Shown: in pieces, positions 33,247 through 43,156 of the stretch | Position numbering within the stretch: position 1 is the first letter of the stretch | Layout of the letters: each line of letters begins with the position of its first letter | Source: Dactylonectria macrodidyma | Lineage: Eukaryota > Ascomycota > Sordariomycetes > Hypocreales > Nectriaceae | Length of the DNA: 64,000 nucleotides | Assembly: GCA_020744425.1 (NCBI GenBank) | Contig: JAGMUV010000026.1 | Coordinates: 1 to 64,000, forward strand | Direction: 5' to 3' | Translations under genes and position numbers: made by a program | Notes under the pieces: model-generated | The model's database searches: none | What the model was told of the DNA's origin: nothing | Seen by the model: only the letters and a program-made list of their open reading frames with translations

Positions 33247-33260
33247 CAGCCTTCGGCTGA
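33247..33260. repeat. CAGCC-TTC-GGCTG mini-hairpin
   Basis: This is an isolated copy of the short palindrome seen at 14,535, 15,595, 15,615 and 31,174, here without the rest of the dispersed repeat. Confidence 0.8.
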
Positions 33261-33402
33261 GGCTACCCCATGCGCCCCATCGCCGCTCCAATGTGCATGG
33301 GGTGACGTAGTATTTTACCCTACGGTCACTAGTTCATGTAGTAGGTTTCTAGTAAAAACAGTATTAGACCGGAAATTGTTAATTTATATTCTGAAAAATG
33401 CC

Positions 33403-34674
33403 CTACTGTAGAATACTATTAATTCTAGTGAGCCCTTCTGCGAGAGTTATCTTGTCAACTGAAAAGACAAGTCTAAACCATCCACTGCCTTCAGCTCCAA
33501 AGCTTGCTCCAGGAGCTACGAAGACTTTCCGCTCGAGCAGTAGCTTCATTACTCGATCCTCAGCTTGCAGAAGCTCCTGTTCAGGATGATTTCGGCAGTA
33601 GGCCTCTCCAATATTAACCCACAAGAAGAAGCCTGCATTAGATCCCCTTGCATAACGGATGTTATGCTCTGTTGCCCATGATGTTATTAGCCTGTAATGC
33701 TCTGCGAGTTTTGCCCTGTTTTTGGCCAGGTAGCTATCAACCCAAGCATCGTCTTCAAAAACATTCGCAAAAACGTGATCAGCGAGGGAAGAACACATGC
33801 TATATAAGGCTGCTGGAATAAGTGCATTGTGCAACAAAGGATTGCTCTGGGAAATAATGCTTCCGAGACGAATGCCGTTGGATCCAAAATCTTTCGAGAC
33901 TCCCCACACCACGTGTACCAGAGACGGGTCGATGATGCCTGTAGGGTCTATGGATAGACAAGAGGTAAAAGACGTAGCTGGTGACTCAGTGTTTGTCCAA
34001 GTTGACATGGCGTAGACTTCGTCGCTGATTAAGTGAAGTTGATGTTTCTGACAAAATTCCATGAGTCGAACCAAGGTATGCTTAGGATAACAGCGCCCGA
34101 GGGGGTTATGCGGGTTGCAGAGAAGAATGCCAGCAATGTTCTTTCCTTGTACTTTGGCTTCTTGAAGCCTGGCTTCGTACTTTTCGACGACATCCACGCA
34201 GAAAGGATCGATGCCATGACATGGCACCTGTATGACCTCTGTATCAACGCGAAGGCCGAAGGTTGGAATAAAGGCGCGAAAGAAAGGCCTGGTAATGAGG
34301 AAACCATCCCCATGATCTCCAACTGCCCAGGCGATATGTTCGATAGCTGCGCTACAGCCGTTGGTAATGGTGATGTGGTTCAAGTCGATTTCCTTGTGAG
34401 GATTCAAATGTTTGGTGAGGAAATGTGCAAGGGTAAGTTTTAACCGTTTTGATCCCGTTGTACCGTCGCCATAGGTTAAAGCTTGCGGTCGAACGGAGGC
34501 GTTGTCAGTGATGTGCTTCAACAGCTCGTCTTGCATAAGGACATTTTCTGCCATACCCAAGCTTACGTAGCCTGAGGGGTTGGTTGTAGCGTTCCAGAGG
34601 TTTGCCGTCACTTCCCACAGGAGGGATCCGCCTTTATTGGATGCTGTCGCTTGGCTGCGATTGGAGACCTTCAT
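33403..34674 (-). CDS. PLP-dependent class I/II aminotransferase (ACC-synthase-like)
   Basis: The uninterrupted 423-residue protein is a fold-type I PLP enzyme of the class I/II aminotransferase family, closest in style to the fungal ACC-synthase-like group. YGDGTTGSKRLK lies near residues 68-79, the NPHNPLG cofactor motif at 187-193, SDEVYA at 217-222, and the Schiff-base lysine at about 261 in GVSKDFGSNGIRLGS. RLVFSV near the end supplies the substrate-carboxylate Arg. All key residues are present. It is divergently transcribed from the sulfite-oxidase-like gene 502 bp away, and the two may share a promoter. The substrate cannot be read from sequence. True ACC synthase activity is not implied. 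Confidence 0.9.
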   Translation of the reverse strand: MKVSNRSQATASNKGGSLLWEVTANLWNATTNPSGYVSLGMAENVLMQDELLKHITDNASVRPQALTYGDGTTGSKRLKLTLAHFLTKHLNPHKEIDLNHITITNGCSAAIEHIAWAVGDHGDGFLITRPFFRAFIPTFGLRVDTEVIQVPCHGIDPFCVDVVEKYEARLQEAKVQGKNIAGILLCNPHNPLGRCYPKHTLVRLMEFCQKHQLHLISDEVYAMSTWTNTESPATSFTSCLSIDPTGIIDPSLVHVVWGVSKDFGSNGIRLGSIISQSNPLLHNALIPAALYSMCSSLADHVFANVFEDDAWVDSYLAKNRAKLAEHYRLITSWATEHNIRYARGSNAGFFLWVNIGEAYCRNHPEQELLQAEDRVMKLLLERKVFVAPGASFGAEGSGWFRLVFSVDKITLAEGLTRINSILQ

Positions 34675-35176
34675 GTTGAATAAGAAATTGCTAAGGAGAG
34701 CTATGCAATAAGTGCATCCGTAGAAAGTACATCATCGAATGTGCGAGATCTCTACTTGAATGTTTAAATGTTGCGCTAAATGCCCTGCAGCGGAGCCGGA
34801 AGTTTCCGGAGCAATTTAGTTGGGTTCTAGGTTCGGTACCTACTTTTGAAGCCCGTCGACACACTGGACACTGGCAAACCACCTGGAAAGTAGGGAATCT
34901 GAATCTAGAATTGCGGTGTGGAACTCGGTAACGAACCTCTCCACTTAGGTGTACCCGACTTTCATAAGTGGATACAGAAGTGGGCCCAAGCCTGTCACCA
35001 TAAAACGAACCTAAAGCCAGCGCATGAGTATCCACTCGTCGCCAATCAGTACTTCGGCATTATACTTGATTACGAATCCATCCCCAGTGCATATATACCT
35101 TGACGGAAGCTTGACTTTGCTATCATTCAGGAAATCGTTGCAACTCGATAGGCTTTAGCCGCTTTCCTTATACACA
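34675..35176. promoter_or_regulatory. Shared divergent promoter region
   Basis: This 502-bp gap lies between two start codons facing away from each other. It must hold the promoters of both genes. A TATATA stretch at about 35,094-35,098 is 80 bp before the right-hand start. No specific operator is recognisable. Confidence 0.5.
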
Positions 35177-36307
35177 ATGCTATGCAATCAACCAAAATCG
35201 AATTCGATCATGCCGCCGCTGGAGAATCATGACATCTCTTCCGTACCGGCAGAGGGGGACGAGCGCCATGCACTTGTTGCTATCAGCCCTCGTGGATTCT
35301 ATATACGGCATCCTCCGAAGCCACATATATTGAACGGCTTCATCACTCCAGACGACCTACTCTTCCATACTATTCACATGGGAGCGGCGGTCGTAGACCC
35401 TCTCAAATGGACCCTGATAGTCACTGGACTGGTGAAAAATCCCTTCTCACTTTCATTGGATCAGCTTAAACGCCTACCTCAAAAATCGATTACCTCGTTT
35501 CACGAATGCTACGGCAGCCCAATCAAGCCTCCAGTGGAGGCAGTATGGCGTATAGGGAACGTTGTCTGGACCGGTGTCCCTCTTGCATCCCTTTTATCGC
35601 TTGCTTCACCGCTCCCCGAGGCTCGTTTTGTATGGTCAGATGGACTTGAACATGGAAGCTTCCATGGTGTTACAGCAGATCGCTACCAAAAAGACCTACC
35701 ATTGGACAAAGCCCAAAGTGTAGAAGTTCTGATAGCCTATAAGATGAACGGGGAGCCGCTAACGAAAGAGCGGGGAGGCCCGGTCAGGCTCGTCGTTCCT
35801 GGGTGGTTCGGCACGAACTCTACAAAATGGCTTTGCCGGTTGACGCTGGAAGACAAGAGGGCGGAAGGACCATATACCACGACTTTCTATAACGAAATTG
35901 ATTCCGAAGACCCCAAAGGGATAAAGAAACGGCCGGTTTGGGAAGTTGAAGTCAACTCAATCATTGTGCGGCCTGAGCCTGAGGCCGTGCTAGTGGGGTC
36001 AAAAGTGGCGATAGAGGGTTGGGCGTGGTGCTTTGAAGCGGTGACAAATGTTCACATTTCTTTTGATGACGGTGAAAACTGGACTGCAACCGAAGTTGAA
36101 ACAAGGAAAGACTTCAGCTGGCAGAAATGGAAGATAGAGTTGGATCTTCCATGCGGCTCGCACTCCGTCATGGCTCGGGCAGAGTCCGCGTCAGGTCAGA
36201 TTCAACCACTGTCTGGGAGAAGGAACCACGTTCATGCAGTCAGATTTTCTGTCAGCGCTCTTAATGCTCTAATCGGTCCGTCTGGGCACCTCGGACTGCC
36301 CATTTAG
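35177..36307 (+). CDS. Sulfite-oxidase-like molybdopterin enzyme
   Basis: The 376-residue intron-free protein has the oxidoreductase molybdopterin-binding domain followed by the Mo-co dimerisation domain. FYIRHPPKPHI lies near residue 41. SFHECYGSP presents Cys111, the likely molybdenum ligand. TKERGGPVRLVVPGWFG (near 196-212) and STKWLCRLTLED match the cofactor-binding part. GWAWCFEAVTNVHISFDDG and the following beta-rich region form the dimerisation domain. There is no heme b5 domain and no obvious targeting peptide, unlike animal sulfite oxidase. A second ATG at 35,210 (MPPLENH) is an alternative start. Sulfite-to-sulfate oxidation is the likeliest reaction, though relatives act on other substrates. 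The partner aminotransferase hints at amino-sulfur metabolism. Confidence 0.88.
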   Translation: MLCNQPKSNSIMPPLENHDISSVPAEGDERHALVAISPRGFYIRHPPKPHILNGFITPDDLLFHTIHMGAAVVDPLKWTLIVTGLVKNPFSLSLDQLKRLPQKSITSFHECYGSPIKPPVEAVWRIGNVVWTGVPLASLLSLASPLPEARFVWSDGLEHGSFHGVTADRYQKDLPLDKAQSVEVLIAYKMNGEPLTKERGGPVRLVVPGWFGTNSTKWLCRLTLEDKRAEGPYTTTFYNEIDSEDPKGIKKRPVWEVEVNSIIVRPEPEAVLVGSKVAIEGWAWCFEAVTNVHISFDDGENWTATEVETRKDFSWQKWKIELDLPCGSHSVMARAESASGQIQPLSGRRNHVHAVRFSVSALNALIGPSGHLGLPI

Positions 36308-36470
36308 TCCGTCTGATATGGCCAGACTAAACTGGCAGTCCGTTTGACTTGGCCAGACTAAACTAGCAGTCTCCCTGAGATACGCAGACTAAACTATTGA
36401 CGCGGCCGTCACAGTCAGACCAGACTGTGCTGCAACTTGCAGTCTAGATTACCTCAGGCACTCAGGCCCA
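36308..36470. repeat. CCAGACTAAACT-type short repeats
   Basis: Three copies of (C)AGACTAAACT with following CAGTC lie at about 36,331-36,410, right after the molybdoenzyme gene. Inverse GTCTG/CAGAC phrases surround them. There is no gene. Confidence 0.6.
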
Positions 36471-36741
36471 CTGGGCGCGCTTAACAGCGCGACGCCTTCC
36501 CTAAAGGGGTAATGGCTCCCAGAGGGCCTGAGTCCACAACTTTAAATTTGTATGGAATAAGGCTTCGTCACCGTGACTAGATCTACAAGACTGCGTATTA
36601 TTGAGAACGCGACACGCCGCCGGTTGAGCATCAACCCGCCCTCCCCGCGATGAGCAGCCCGCCAGCCTTGGCGAACCCAATACATCTGCCCGACAATCTG
36701 CACGCAGCAGTAACGAAAAACTGGAGCTGGCCATCAAATAC

Positions 36742-38462
36742 ATGCGAGATGACCTAGACTTCAGCATTGGCGATTTCGTCAAAGCACTGTCGACAGCCAA
36801 AGGCGCAGCCAGTGGCAAGAGAAGAGCTGCATTTTCTAAGGCTGCATACGAGGATCCGGCGGTCTTGAAGATATATATGGGCGATAATGACTCGGTGGAC
36901 GACAGGCAAGTGTGTAACCGGCATCGTCTAATCTCTCACCTTGATGTCGGGCGCGTCAACATGCGGCGGGAGGTGAAGAAGCTATGCGAGACGCCACCCT
37001 TTCGCGCAACACAGCAAGCAGAAGCCGTCGCCTTTACACGACTGAACATGGGCAAAGTCATCAAGGCTGCAGAGAATAGTTGTCAGTTACTCATGAGCAT
37101 TCTCCGTGCCGCAATGTTGCCATGGCATGTCAATTCGGCTGGCAATGAAGAGCAGTATAGCCCACATCAGGGATGTCTCATCACTATACTGGCAGTGATG
37201 TGCCGCTCAATGCATCCGAAAGAGGCATCAGGTTTCCAGTTACAAATGGGTCTATATCTACACTCCAAAGGTGTCAGATATGTCAGAGGCGAAAGTTGCC
37301 ACCTATTGCCACCTATTGCCACGAGGCTTAGCAATCAGCTTCTAGCTGATTCTATACAGAAGAGAAAGGGTATATAAAGCTTGCCCTGAAACCTCAAGAC
37401 ATAGGGGCAGAGGAGACAATACACAATTTTCACCCTAATATTTGACAAAAGGTGTCAAAAGAAGGCAACTGGAAGCTCTGTGCCGGCTTGGGCTCTGAAG
37501 CTCTTACCAGACGGTTTTGCGTGCTGTAAAGAGACAGTCAGATGCAGCTGCTGGAGAAGTGACCACGAGAGGACAGCAGCCAACAGCCGTCACTGCATAC
37601 GACAACTTCGAGCAGATGGAACATGTCAAGGAGCAGCGAGTTGACAATGAAAACTCGTTTCGATCAGTAACCACTGGTCAGCTTATTTCTGGCATCGAAA
37701 GCAGAGCATGCTGAACCAGTCGGTAAAGCTGAGGCTGACGGATATCATCTGCGCACCGGGAAATGAGAGAGATGCCGTGGAATTGGAGGTAAGAATGCGG
37801 TTGCCTGTATTCTGCTCAAGTGGCTGATACCATAAAGTCATAGAATTCCCCGATATCTTGTCTATGAGGCCATCGAAAGTGCATTTCCGGACTGCATTGC
37901 CATGTCGAATCCTCCTTCAATGCCAGCGATAGGTATCCTACCAAGACAGAAGACGAGTCATGTCTCTCTAGGGCCTATTCCACACAACAAGAGCACAAAC
38001 GTGGGCAACCTGAATGTTCTAGCGAACATCTTCGAAGAGCAATACAAGCTGCCAGAAGACGCGTTCCAGGAGCGGCTGTTCCTCATTTATGGCGACCAGA
38101 AGACGACTCAGCGAATCAGAACAGTCAAGTCGCGTCGATCCAGATCTGCCCGGGCCGTCGACAGCTTGCGATGGGCACTACCGGTGCCCGCTCTCTTTCA
38201 TTTGAGAATGAACTACCGCTACATGTTGAGTCGAGTGCTCTTCGGTGCAGTAGGTGACGGCAGCAAAGCAACACTCTATAATGCCCCGAATCTCTGGATC
38301 CGCAAGGGCATACAGAAGAAGAAAGCGGGACTTTTACTTCAGAAGGATGATCTGGATCTTGTGATCCCATGTCTAGTGGGAGTCGTCCTCGCAAGGAAAT
38401 TGAGGTACCAACGGTCGTGGTCGCTTGCTGAGGCTGGAGATTTCGCGACGCGACTGCCCTAG
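36742..38462 (+). pseudogene. DUF6589-type gene, interrupted
   Basis: The product resembles fungal DUF6589 proteins, large multi-copy proteins of unknown function. The N-terminal frame (36,742-37,271) ends ..LQMGLYLHSKG at a solo LTR. Past the LTR it continues VKRRQLEALCRLGL, then TGA, then YQTVLRAVKRQ, TAYDNFEQMEHVKEQR and SVTTGQLISGIE. A frameshift follows near 37,705. A likely intron (about 37,791-37,840, GTAAGA...AAAG) leads to the conserved block FLIYGDQKTTQRIRT, RSRSARAVDSLRW and PVPALFHLRMNYRYML. After about 38,320 the match fades, so the C-terminus is lost. The frame is open upstream to about 36,630, so the true start may be in an upstream exon. Confidence 0.7.
37272..37447. mobile_element. 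Solo LTR with AAAGG duplication
   Basis: The 176-bp block starts TGTCAGATATGTCAG and ends CCCTAATATTTGACA. A perfect 5-bp duplication AAAGG flanks it (37,267-37,271 and 37,448-37,452). It contains a TATATAAAG box near 37,370. Excising it restores the DUF6589 reading frame. It is the same family as 31,575-31,780. Confidence 0.93.
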
Positions 38463-38669
38463 ACGGCTACAACAACACAACAACACGTCGCAAGGGAACA
38501 AAAGATAGATCAATGGATATTTGGGGCTCGTGGGATCCTCCTCATATAGTTATCTTATTGATTTGTGTTGAATTGAGGCCTTTATGACGTAGTGTAATTG
38601 GTAGGGTTGGGAGTCGACCCAGCGAAACATTATGATTACCGCAAAATTGTATGGGAGCGAAGCATCATC
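38463..38669. other. Gap before the large inverted-repeat element
   Basis: There is no gene. The last six bases (38,664-38,669, ATCATC) are the left target duplication of the element that follows. Confidence 0.7.
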
Positions 38670-38734
38670 TACGGTCGCACATTACCACATGGGTGACAAA
38701 ACCATGTACGAAAATGACTGGAGCTATTTCGCAC

Positions 38735-40821
38735 ATCCCTTTGCGACTGCTAAGGCAGCCCGCATATTTCTGACCCACTTTTATCCCCGCTTTTCGCGCT
38801 CGAGCTGAGTGACATACTCGTTACATCAGTATCTTCAGAATCAACACCACCAAAATTACTATGTACGCAATTAATGAACTACTCCAATGGATACAGCAAA
38901 GCACAGCCTAGCTGCAAACGCTTTTGACGAAGAGCTTGATATCTGCCTAGATGAATGCCAACAGGAACAGGCAGCTGATAACACCTGCCGGCCGGATGTG
39001 CCGCCTACATCACAACGTGGCTACAACTTCAAGCCTTTTTGCATCTCTCAACGCAGCCCTATCATCGCAACCCTTCCTTCAACGCCGTTGTCACTTTTCC
39101 AGCTCTTTCTACCTGAAATGCTAGTTGAGAGATGGGTCAGCTACTCGAATACAGCAATGACAGCCAGTTTCGAGCCCGGACAAGCACCAAGACCTCTGTC
39201 TGCTGCTGAAGTCTTCCTATGGCTTGGAATCGTTATTTACATAGGTCTTCATAAGGAAATTGCAGTCAGGGACCACTGGAAGACCTCAGAAGAAGACTCA
39301 ATGCAGCCAAAGCATCCTATCGTTAAATTCATGACTTTTGACCGATTTCAACTCCTCTATCGCCGCCTCCGACCATACGATACGACCGCCCCGATTGATG
39401 CAGATGACGGCATCGCGAAGAACTTTAAGAAGGTTGATGAGTGGTCTCAGCTGATACAGCAGGCGTCTACAAAGCTCTTCCAACCGGGCACACATATTGC
39501 TATAGATGAGGGCATCATCGGCTTCACAGGGAGGGCACGAGAGACAGTCACCGTCAAGACCAAGCCGACTCCAACGGGCTTCAAGGTTTGGGTTATGGCA
39601 CAACGAGGCTATTTCCTGCGTTGGATTTGGCACACGCCTTTCACAACCCTCGGTCCTGCGAGTAAGCGACTATTACAGAGATCAGGGCCGCCTAAAGCGA
39701 CCCTCAACCCGACACAAAGCGTGGTTGTTGCCCTAGTTAATCAGCTGCCGGATGCCACATACCACGTCTTCTTAGATAACCTCTTTTGCTCGCCTAAGCT
39801 CTTCCGAGTCCTCAGGAAGCGAGGCATCGGGGCTACGGGCACCTGCCGCACTAACTGTGGTCTGTATAGGCCTCTTGTGCTATTAAAGGCCCAGGATCGG
39901 AAAGGCAAGCTGCCTTGGCAGTGGAATGGCCTAGTGACAGTTCCCACGCCGGACGATCAGGTCAGCGTTCTGTATGACATATCTCTTAGTATTTCCCTTA
40001 ATAATCCGTCTCTTGAAGCCGCAGGTGAATCAAATCGCATGGAAAGATAACGCCCTAGTGCTACTGTTATCAACGGTATACACAGGGCACGAGATCGAAC
40101 AACGCATCCGCCGGCGGCCGACGTCAACACAAGCCCGGGCACGGCAAATCAAGCACTTTTTTGGTGCGCACCCTGTGCTAAAGGTTTGGCAGCCGTCTAT
40201 CGCGACTGACTACAACGATCACATGGGCGCGGTCGATATTGGCGATCAACTACGAGCAAAGCTGGGAATGGATCATCGTGTTTATAAGGGCGCTTGGCGG
40301 GTTATTGCATGGTGCTTCCTCCTCGAGACTGCACTCGTCAACAGCTACCTTCTTCAATTCCACGGAGACCCTAGTTGGCCGCGAATTGAGTCACAGACAG
40401 CGTGGAGGCAACGCATCTGTGATGACCTCATCCGCACTTACACGGCTACCGCAGCCTCGAGGCAGAGATATCGGTCCGGCGACACATTTACGCCTACAAT
40501 ACAGCATAAAAGAGTCTCAAGAGGGAAAAAATCTAGCTGCCTCGGCTGTAAAGGGATCAGATTCAATGAGCCCCGGCAGGGTCGGGGGCCTCTAAGGGCG
40601 GCACAGCCAAGTCAGCTCAATCGAAGGCGGCCGACGATGACAAGTTCGGGCTGCTTGCAGTGTGATGTAGCAATTTGTACCCGGCAGGCTTGCTGGTACT
40701 TCTATCACAACCAAATTTAGGTGCTAATCAATGTATCTATCATTCTAGGCCGTCTAGTGGTCCAAAACCGGGAAAACTGTGGGCCGACTCATGCGGGCTG
40801 CCTTAGCAGATGCAAAGGGAT
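38735..40821 (+). mobile_element. piggyBac-like transposon
   Basis: Inverted repeats of about 31 bases start ATCCCTTTGC and share CTGCTAAGGCAGCCCGCAT (38,735-38,765; 40,791-40,821). They flank an intact piggyBac transposase gene. The usual TTAA duplication is not seen at either edge, where the flanks read GCAC and AGGC. Either the edges are mis-set by a few bases, or the flanks have mutated, or this family differs. Confidence 0.8.
38887..40720 (+). CDS. piggyBac transposase (2 exons, intact)
   Basis: Exon 1 is 38,887-39,960, the intron is 39,961-40,024 (GTCAGC...CCGCAG) and exon 2 is 40,025-40,720, giving 589 residues, the usual piggyBac length. The DDE_Tnp_1_7 core shows the three expected aspartates: D207 in HIAIDEGIIGF, D297 in VFLDNLFCSP, and D429 or D432 in HMGAVDIGDQ. 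The C-terminal cysteine-rich domain has CLGCKG then CLQCDVAIC..C, the zinc ribbon that binds transposon ends. There are no stops or frameshifts, so it could be active. Splicing is needed, because reading through the intron ends the frame at 40,050. Confidence 0.93.
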
Positions 40822-41216
40822 AGGCTTTCGGCGTTTTTATATGGGGCTACAGTATTGATATGATAGCGCACTGTTTTCAATGTAGCAGAGCTGATGCCAT
40901 ACCAAGCGGTGCTGATGCCATTCCATCGGCGCCGAAGCTCCGATAATGCCGGTTCAGAGGGTTCGGGATATTGCAGCTGGAAGCCTTGGAAGGAGGTATG
41001 AACTCCGACCTCTACTATGATCTTGAACCCCTGGTCTGCGTCTCGTATAATGCCGAGGCCCCGTAAGGACTTGGAGCGCGTCAAGGACTGGATCCTCGAG
41101 CAGCGGCGAGAAGGGCTATCCACTGACACTATATGTGCCCATCTCCGCGACGATGGGCACGTACTCGACGTCAGAACCCTGAAAAGGAGGTTAGCGGAAT
41201 GGGGTGCCCAGGAGTA

Positions 41217-43156
41217 AGTCGCCCACCCTAGTTATGGCCCACCCCTGGCTTTGGCCCACCCCAAAAACGCGCTCCGCCGCACGCGTCAGATCCGCGCTAC
41301 CACCTACAATAAATTGTTAAAAATCGGATTTTTCACCAATTGACTTACTTTCTTTTGTATTTTCCTCTCCGTGTTCGAAATGCCTGAATATACAGAGCAG
41401 GACCTACAAAACGCCATCGTGGACGTCAGGAATGGTGTTGCCGTCAGGACCGCTGCCACACGCCATGGAGTACCAAGAGGGACACTTCGCGCCCGCCTTA
41501 ATGGTGCCCAACCTCAACGTACGGCACACGACGACCAGCAGCGGCTCACAGCCAATCAGGAAGAACATCTTAAGCAATGGATTTTGCGGCAGGAGGCCCT
41601 CGGTTACGCGCCAACACACGCACAAGTGCGAGCAATCGCTAGCAGCGTGCTTAAACAACAAGGTGACCACAAGCCCCTAGGGAGGAAGTGGTCCAGTCAC
41701 TTCGTGGAGCGCCATTTAGCCGTCAAGACAAAGTTAGGCCGTCGAACTGACTGGAAACGTATAAATGCGGCCACTCCGGATAATATCAGGCACTTGTTCA
41801 ACCTATACGAGACTGTGAGCTGGATCCCTCCCCGGCGGAGGTACAACGCCGACGAGGGCGGCATTATGGAGGGCCAAGGCATTAACGGGCTTGTTATCGG
41901 CTCCTCGCAGGAGAATCCTAACGCGGTACCAGTCAAAACGATAAATGCCCGGACTTGGACGTCTATCGTGGAGTGCATCTCGGCGCTCGGGGTCGCTTTG
42001 AACCCCCTGGTCATCTTCAAGGCCAAAAGTATCCAAGAACAATGGTTCAAGAAGGATTTCCTAGCTAAGCATCCTGGCTGGCATGTTACCTTTTCGGAAA
42101 ACGGGTGGACAAGCAATGATATTGCTGTCGAGTGGCTAGGGAAGGTGTTTTTACCCCAAACGCAACCTGAGAACCCAGCCGATAGTCGCCTACTTATCGT
42201 CGACGGTCACGGCAGTCATACCTCGGACGAATTTATGACTATGTGTTACCTAAACAACGTTCACTTACTCTTTTTCCCTGCTCATACTTCCCATGTCCTC
42301 CAGCCCTTGGATCTCGGCTGCTTTTCCAGTTTAAAAACGGCCTATCGTAGGCTAGTTGGCGAGCATACGGCTTTGACAGATACGACAAAGGTTGGAAAGG
42401 CAAACTTTCTCGAATTTTATGCGAAAGCTCGAGAAATTGGTCTTCGAAAGGAAAACGTTCAATCCGGGTGGAAGGCGACAGGCTTATACCCTAAAAACGT
42501 AGCCAAACCTCTAAATTCTCGATGGGTCGTGGTGGCTAAACGGCCAGCTATACCACTACGTGTCACCTCGGATATTTCAACACCAAAACGCGGCGGCGAC
42601 GTCGTAAAGCTATTTGCTGAGAAGAGCGGCTCTCCCACTTCACGACTGTCTATTCGAAAAGCCGCTGCGGCGTTGGATAAGGTTGCGATGGAGGTTATAC
42701 TAAGGGACCGTGAGATCGAACGCTTGCGGGTGCAACTCGCCCAGGCAAAACCGCCTAAACGTCGCAAAATCGTCCAAGATCCGAACGAGCGCTTTGCAAG
42801 CCTTGCGCAGATACTTGCGCAAGCTAATCGAGAGCCTCAACAGCGTGTTCGGAAGGCAAGAAATGCGGTACAAGAGGTCATTATCGTGGGGGGGGAGAGT
42901 AGCTCTGAGTCGGAAGAGGAGCCGGCACTGGCTCGACGGTCGGGACGCAATCGGCGACCAACAAAACGCTATATGGAGCGAGATTCAAGTGCAGACGAAG
43001 AAAGCGACTAAAGAGCGCCAAATGCGATTTTCCTTGTATTTTTACCATTTAATTTGACTTTGTTGCGACCTAGTTACGTCGATGTACCAGTTGTGCGATG
43101 TAGGCTAAATAGAGCGGGCCAAAGCCAGGGGTGGGCCAAAACTAGGGTGGGCGACT
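41217..43156 (+). mobile_element. pogo-like transposon, third family
   Basis: The ends are inverted repeats starting AGTCGCCCACCCTAGTT and continuing through GGCCCACCCCTGGCTTTGG. TA duplications are at 41,215-41,216 and 43,157-43,158. It is 1,940 bp. It is unrelated at the ends to the pogo copies at 11.8 and 21.7 kb. Confidence 0.96.
41380..43011 (+). CDS. pogo transposase, intact
   Basis: The 543-residue protein starts at the ATG MPEYTEQDLQ. The first 120 residues hold a Psq-type HTH (AVRTAATRHGVPRGTLRARL) and a CENP-B-type HTH (KPLGRKWSSHFVERH). The DDE_1 core has YNADEGGI (about residue 158), LLIVDGHGSHTSDEF (about 275) and VLQPLDLGCFSSLK (about 311), with 35 residues between the second and third acids. 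The C-terminal 150 residues are basic and end in an acidic tail (DSSADEESD). There are no stops, and the repeats and TA sites are intact, so this copy may be young and active. Confidence 0.95.
   Translation: MPEYTEQDLQNAIVDVRNGVAVRTAATRHGVPRGTLRARLNGAQPQRTAHDDQQRLTANQEEHLKQWILRQEALGYAPTHAQVRAIASSVLKQQGDHKPLGRKWSSHFVERHLAVKTKLGRRTDWKRINAATPDNIRHLFNLYETVSWIPPRRRYNADEGGIMEGQGINGLVIGSSQENPNAVPVKTINARTWTSIVECISALGVALNPLVIFKAKSIQEQWFKKDFLAKHPGWHVTFSENGWTSNDIAVEWLGKVFLPQTQPENPADSRLLIVDGHGSHTSDEFMTMCYLNNVHLLFFPAHTSHVLQPLDLGCFSSLKTAYRRLVGEHTALTDTTKVGKANFLEFYAKAREIGLRKENVQSGWKATGLYPKNVAKPLNSRWVVVAKRPAIPLRVTSDISTPKRGGDVVKLFAEKSGSPTSRLSIRKAAAALDKVAMEVILRDREIERLRVQLAQAKPPKRRKIVQDPNERFASLAQILAQANREPQQRVRKARNAVQEVIIVGGESSSESEEEPALARRSGRNRRPTKRYMERDSSADEESD

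Noticed and set aside
36742..37377. A free-standing 211-residue gene
   Set aside because: Its last 35 codons are the solo LTR. The real frame continues beyond 37,452.
38585..38630. tRNA-like phrase GTAGTGTAATTGGTAG with a following GGGAGTCGACCC hairpin
   Set aside because: The spacing is too short for a tRNA body and no acceptor stem pairs.
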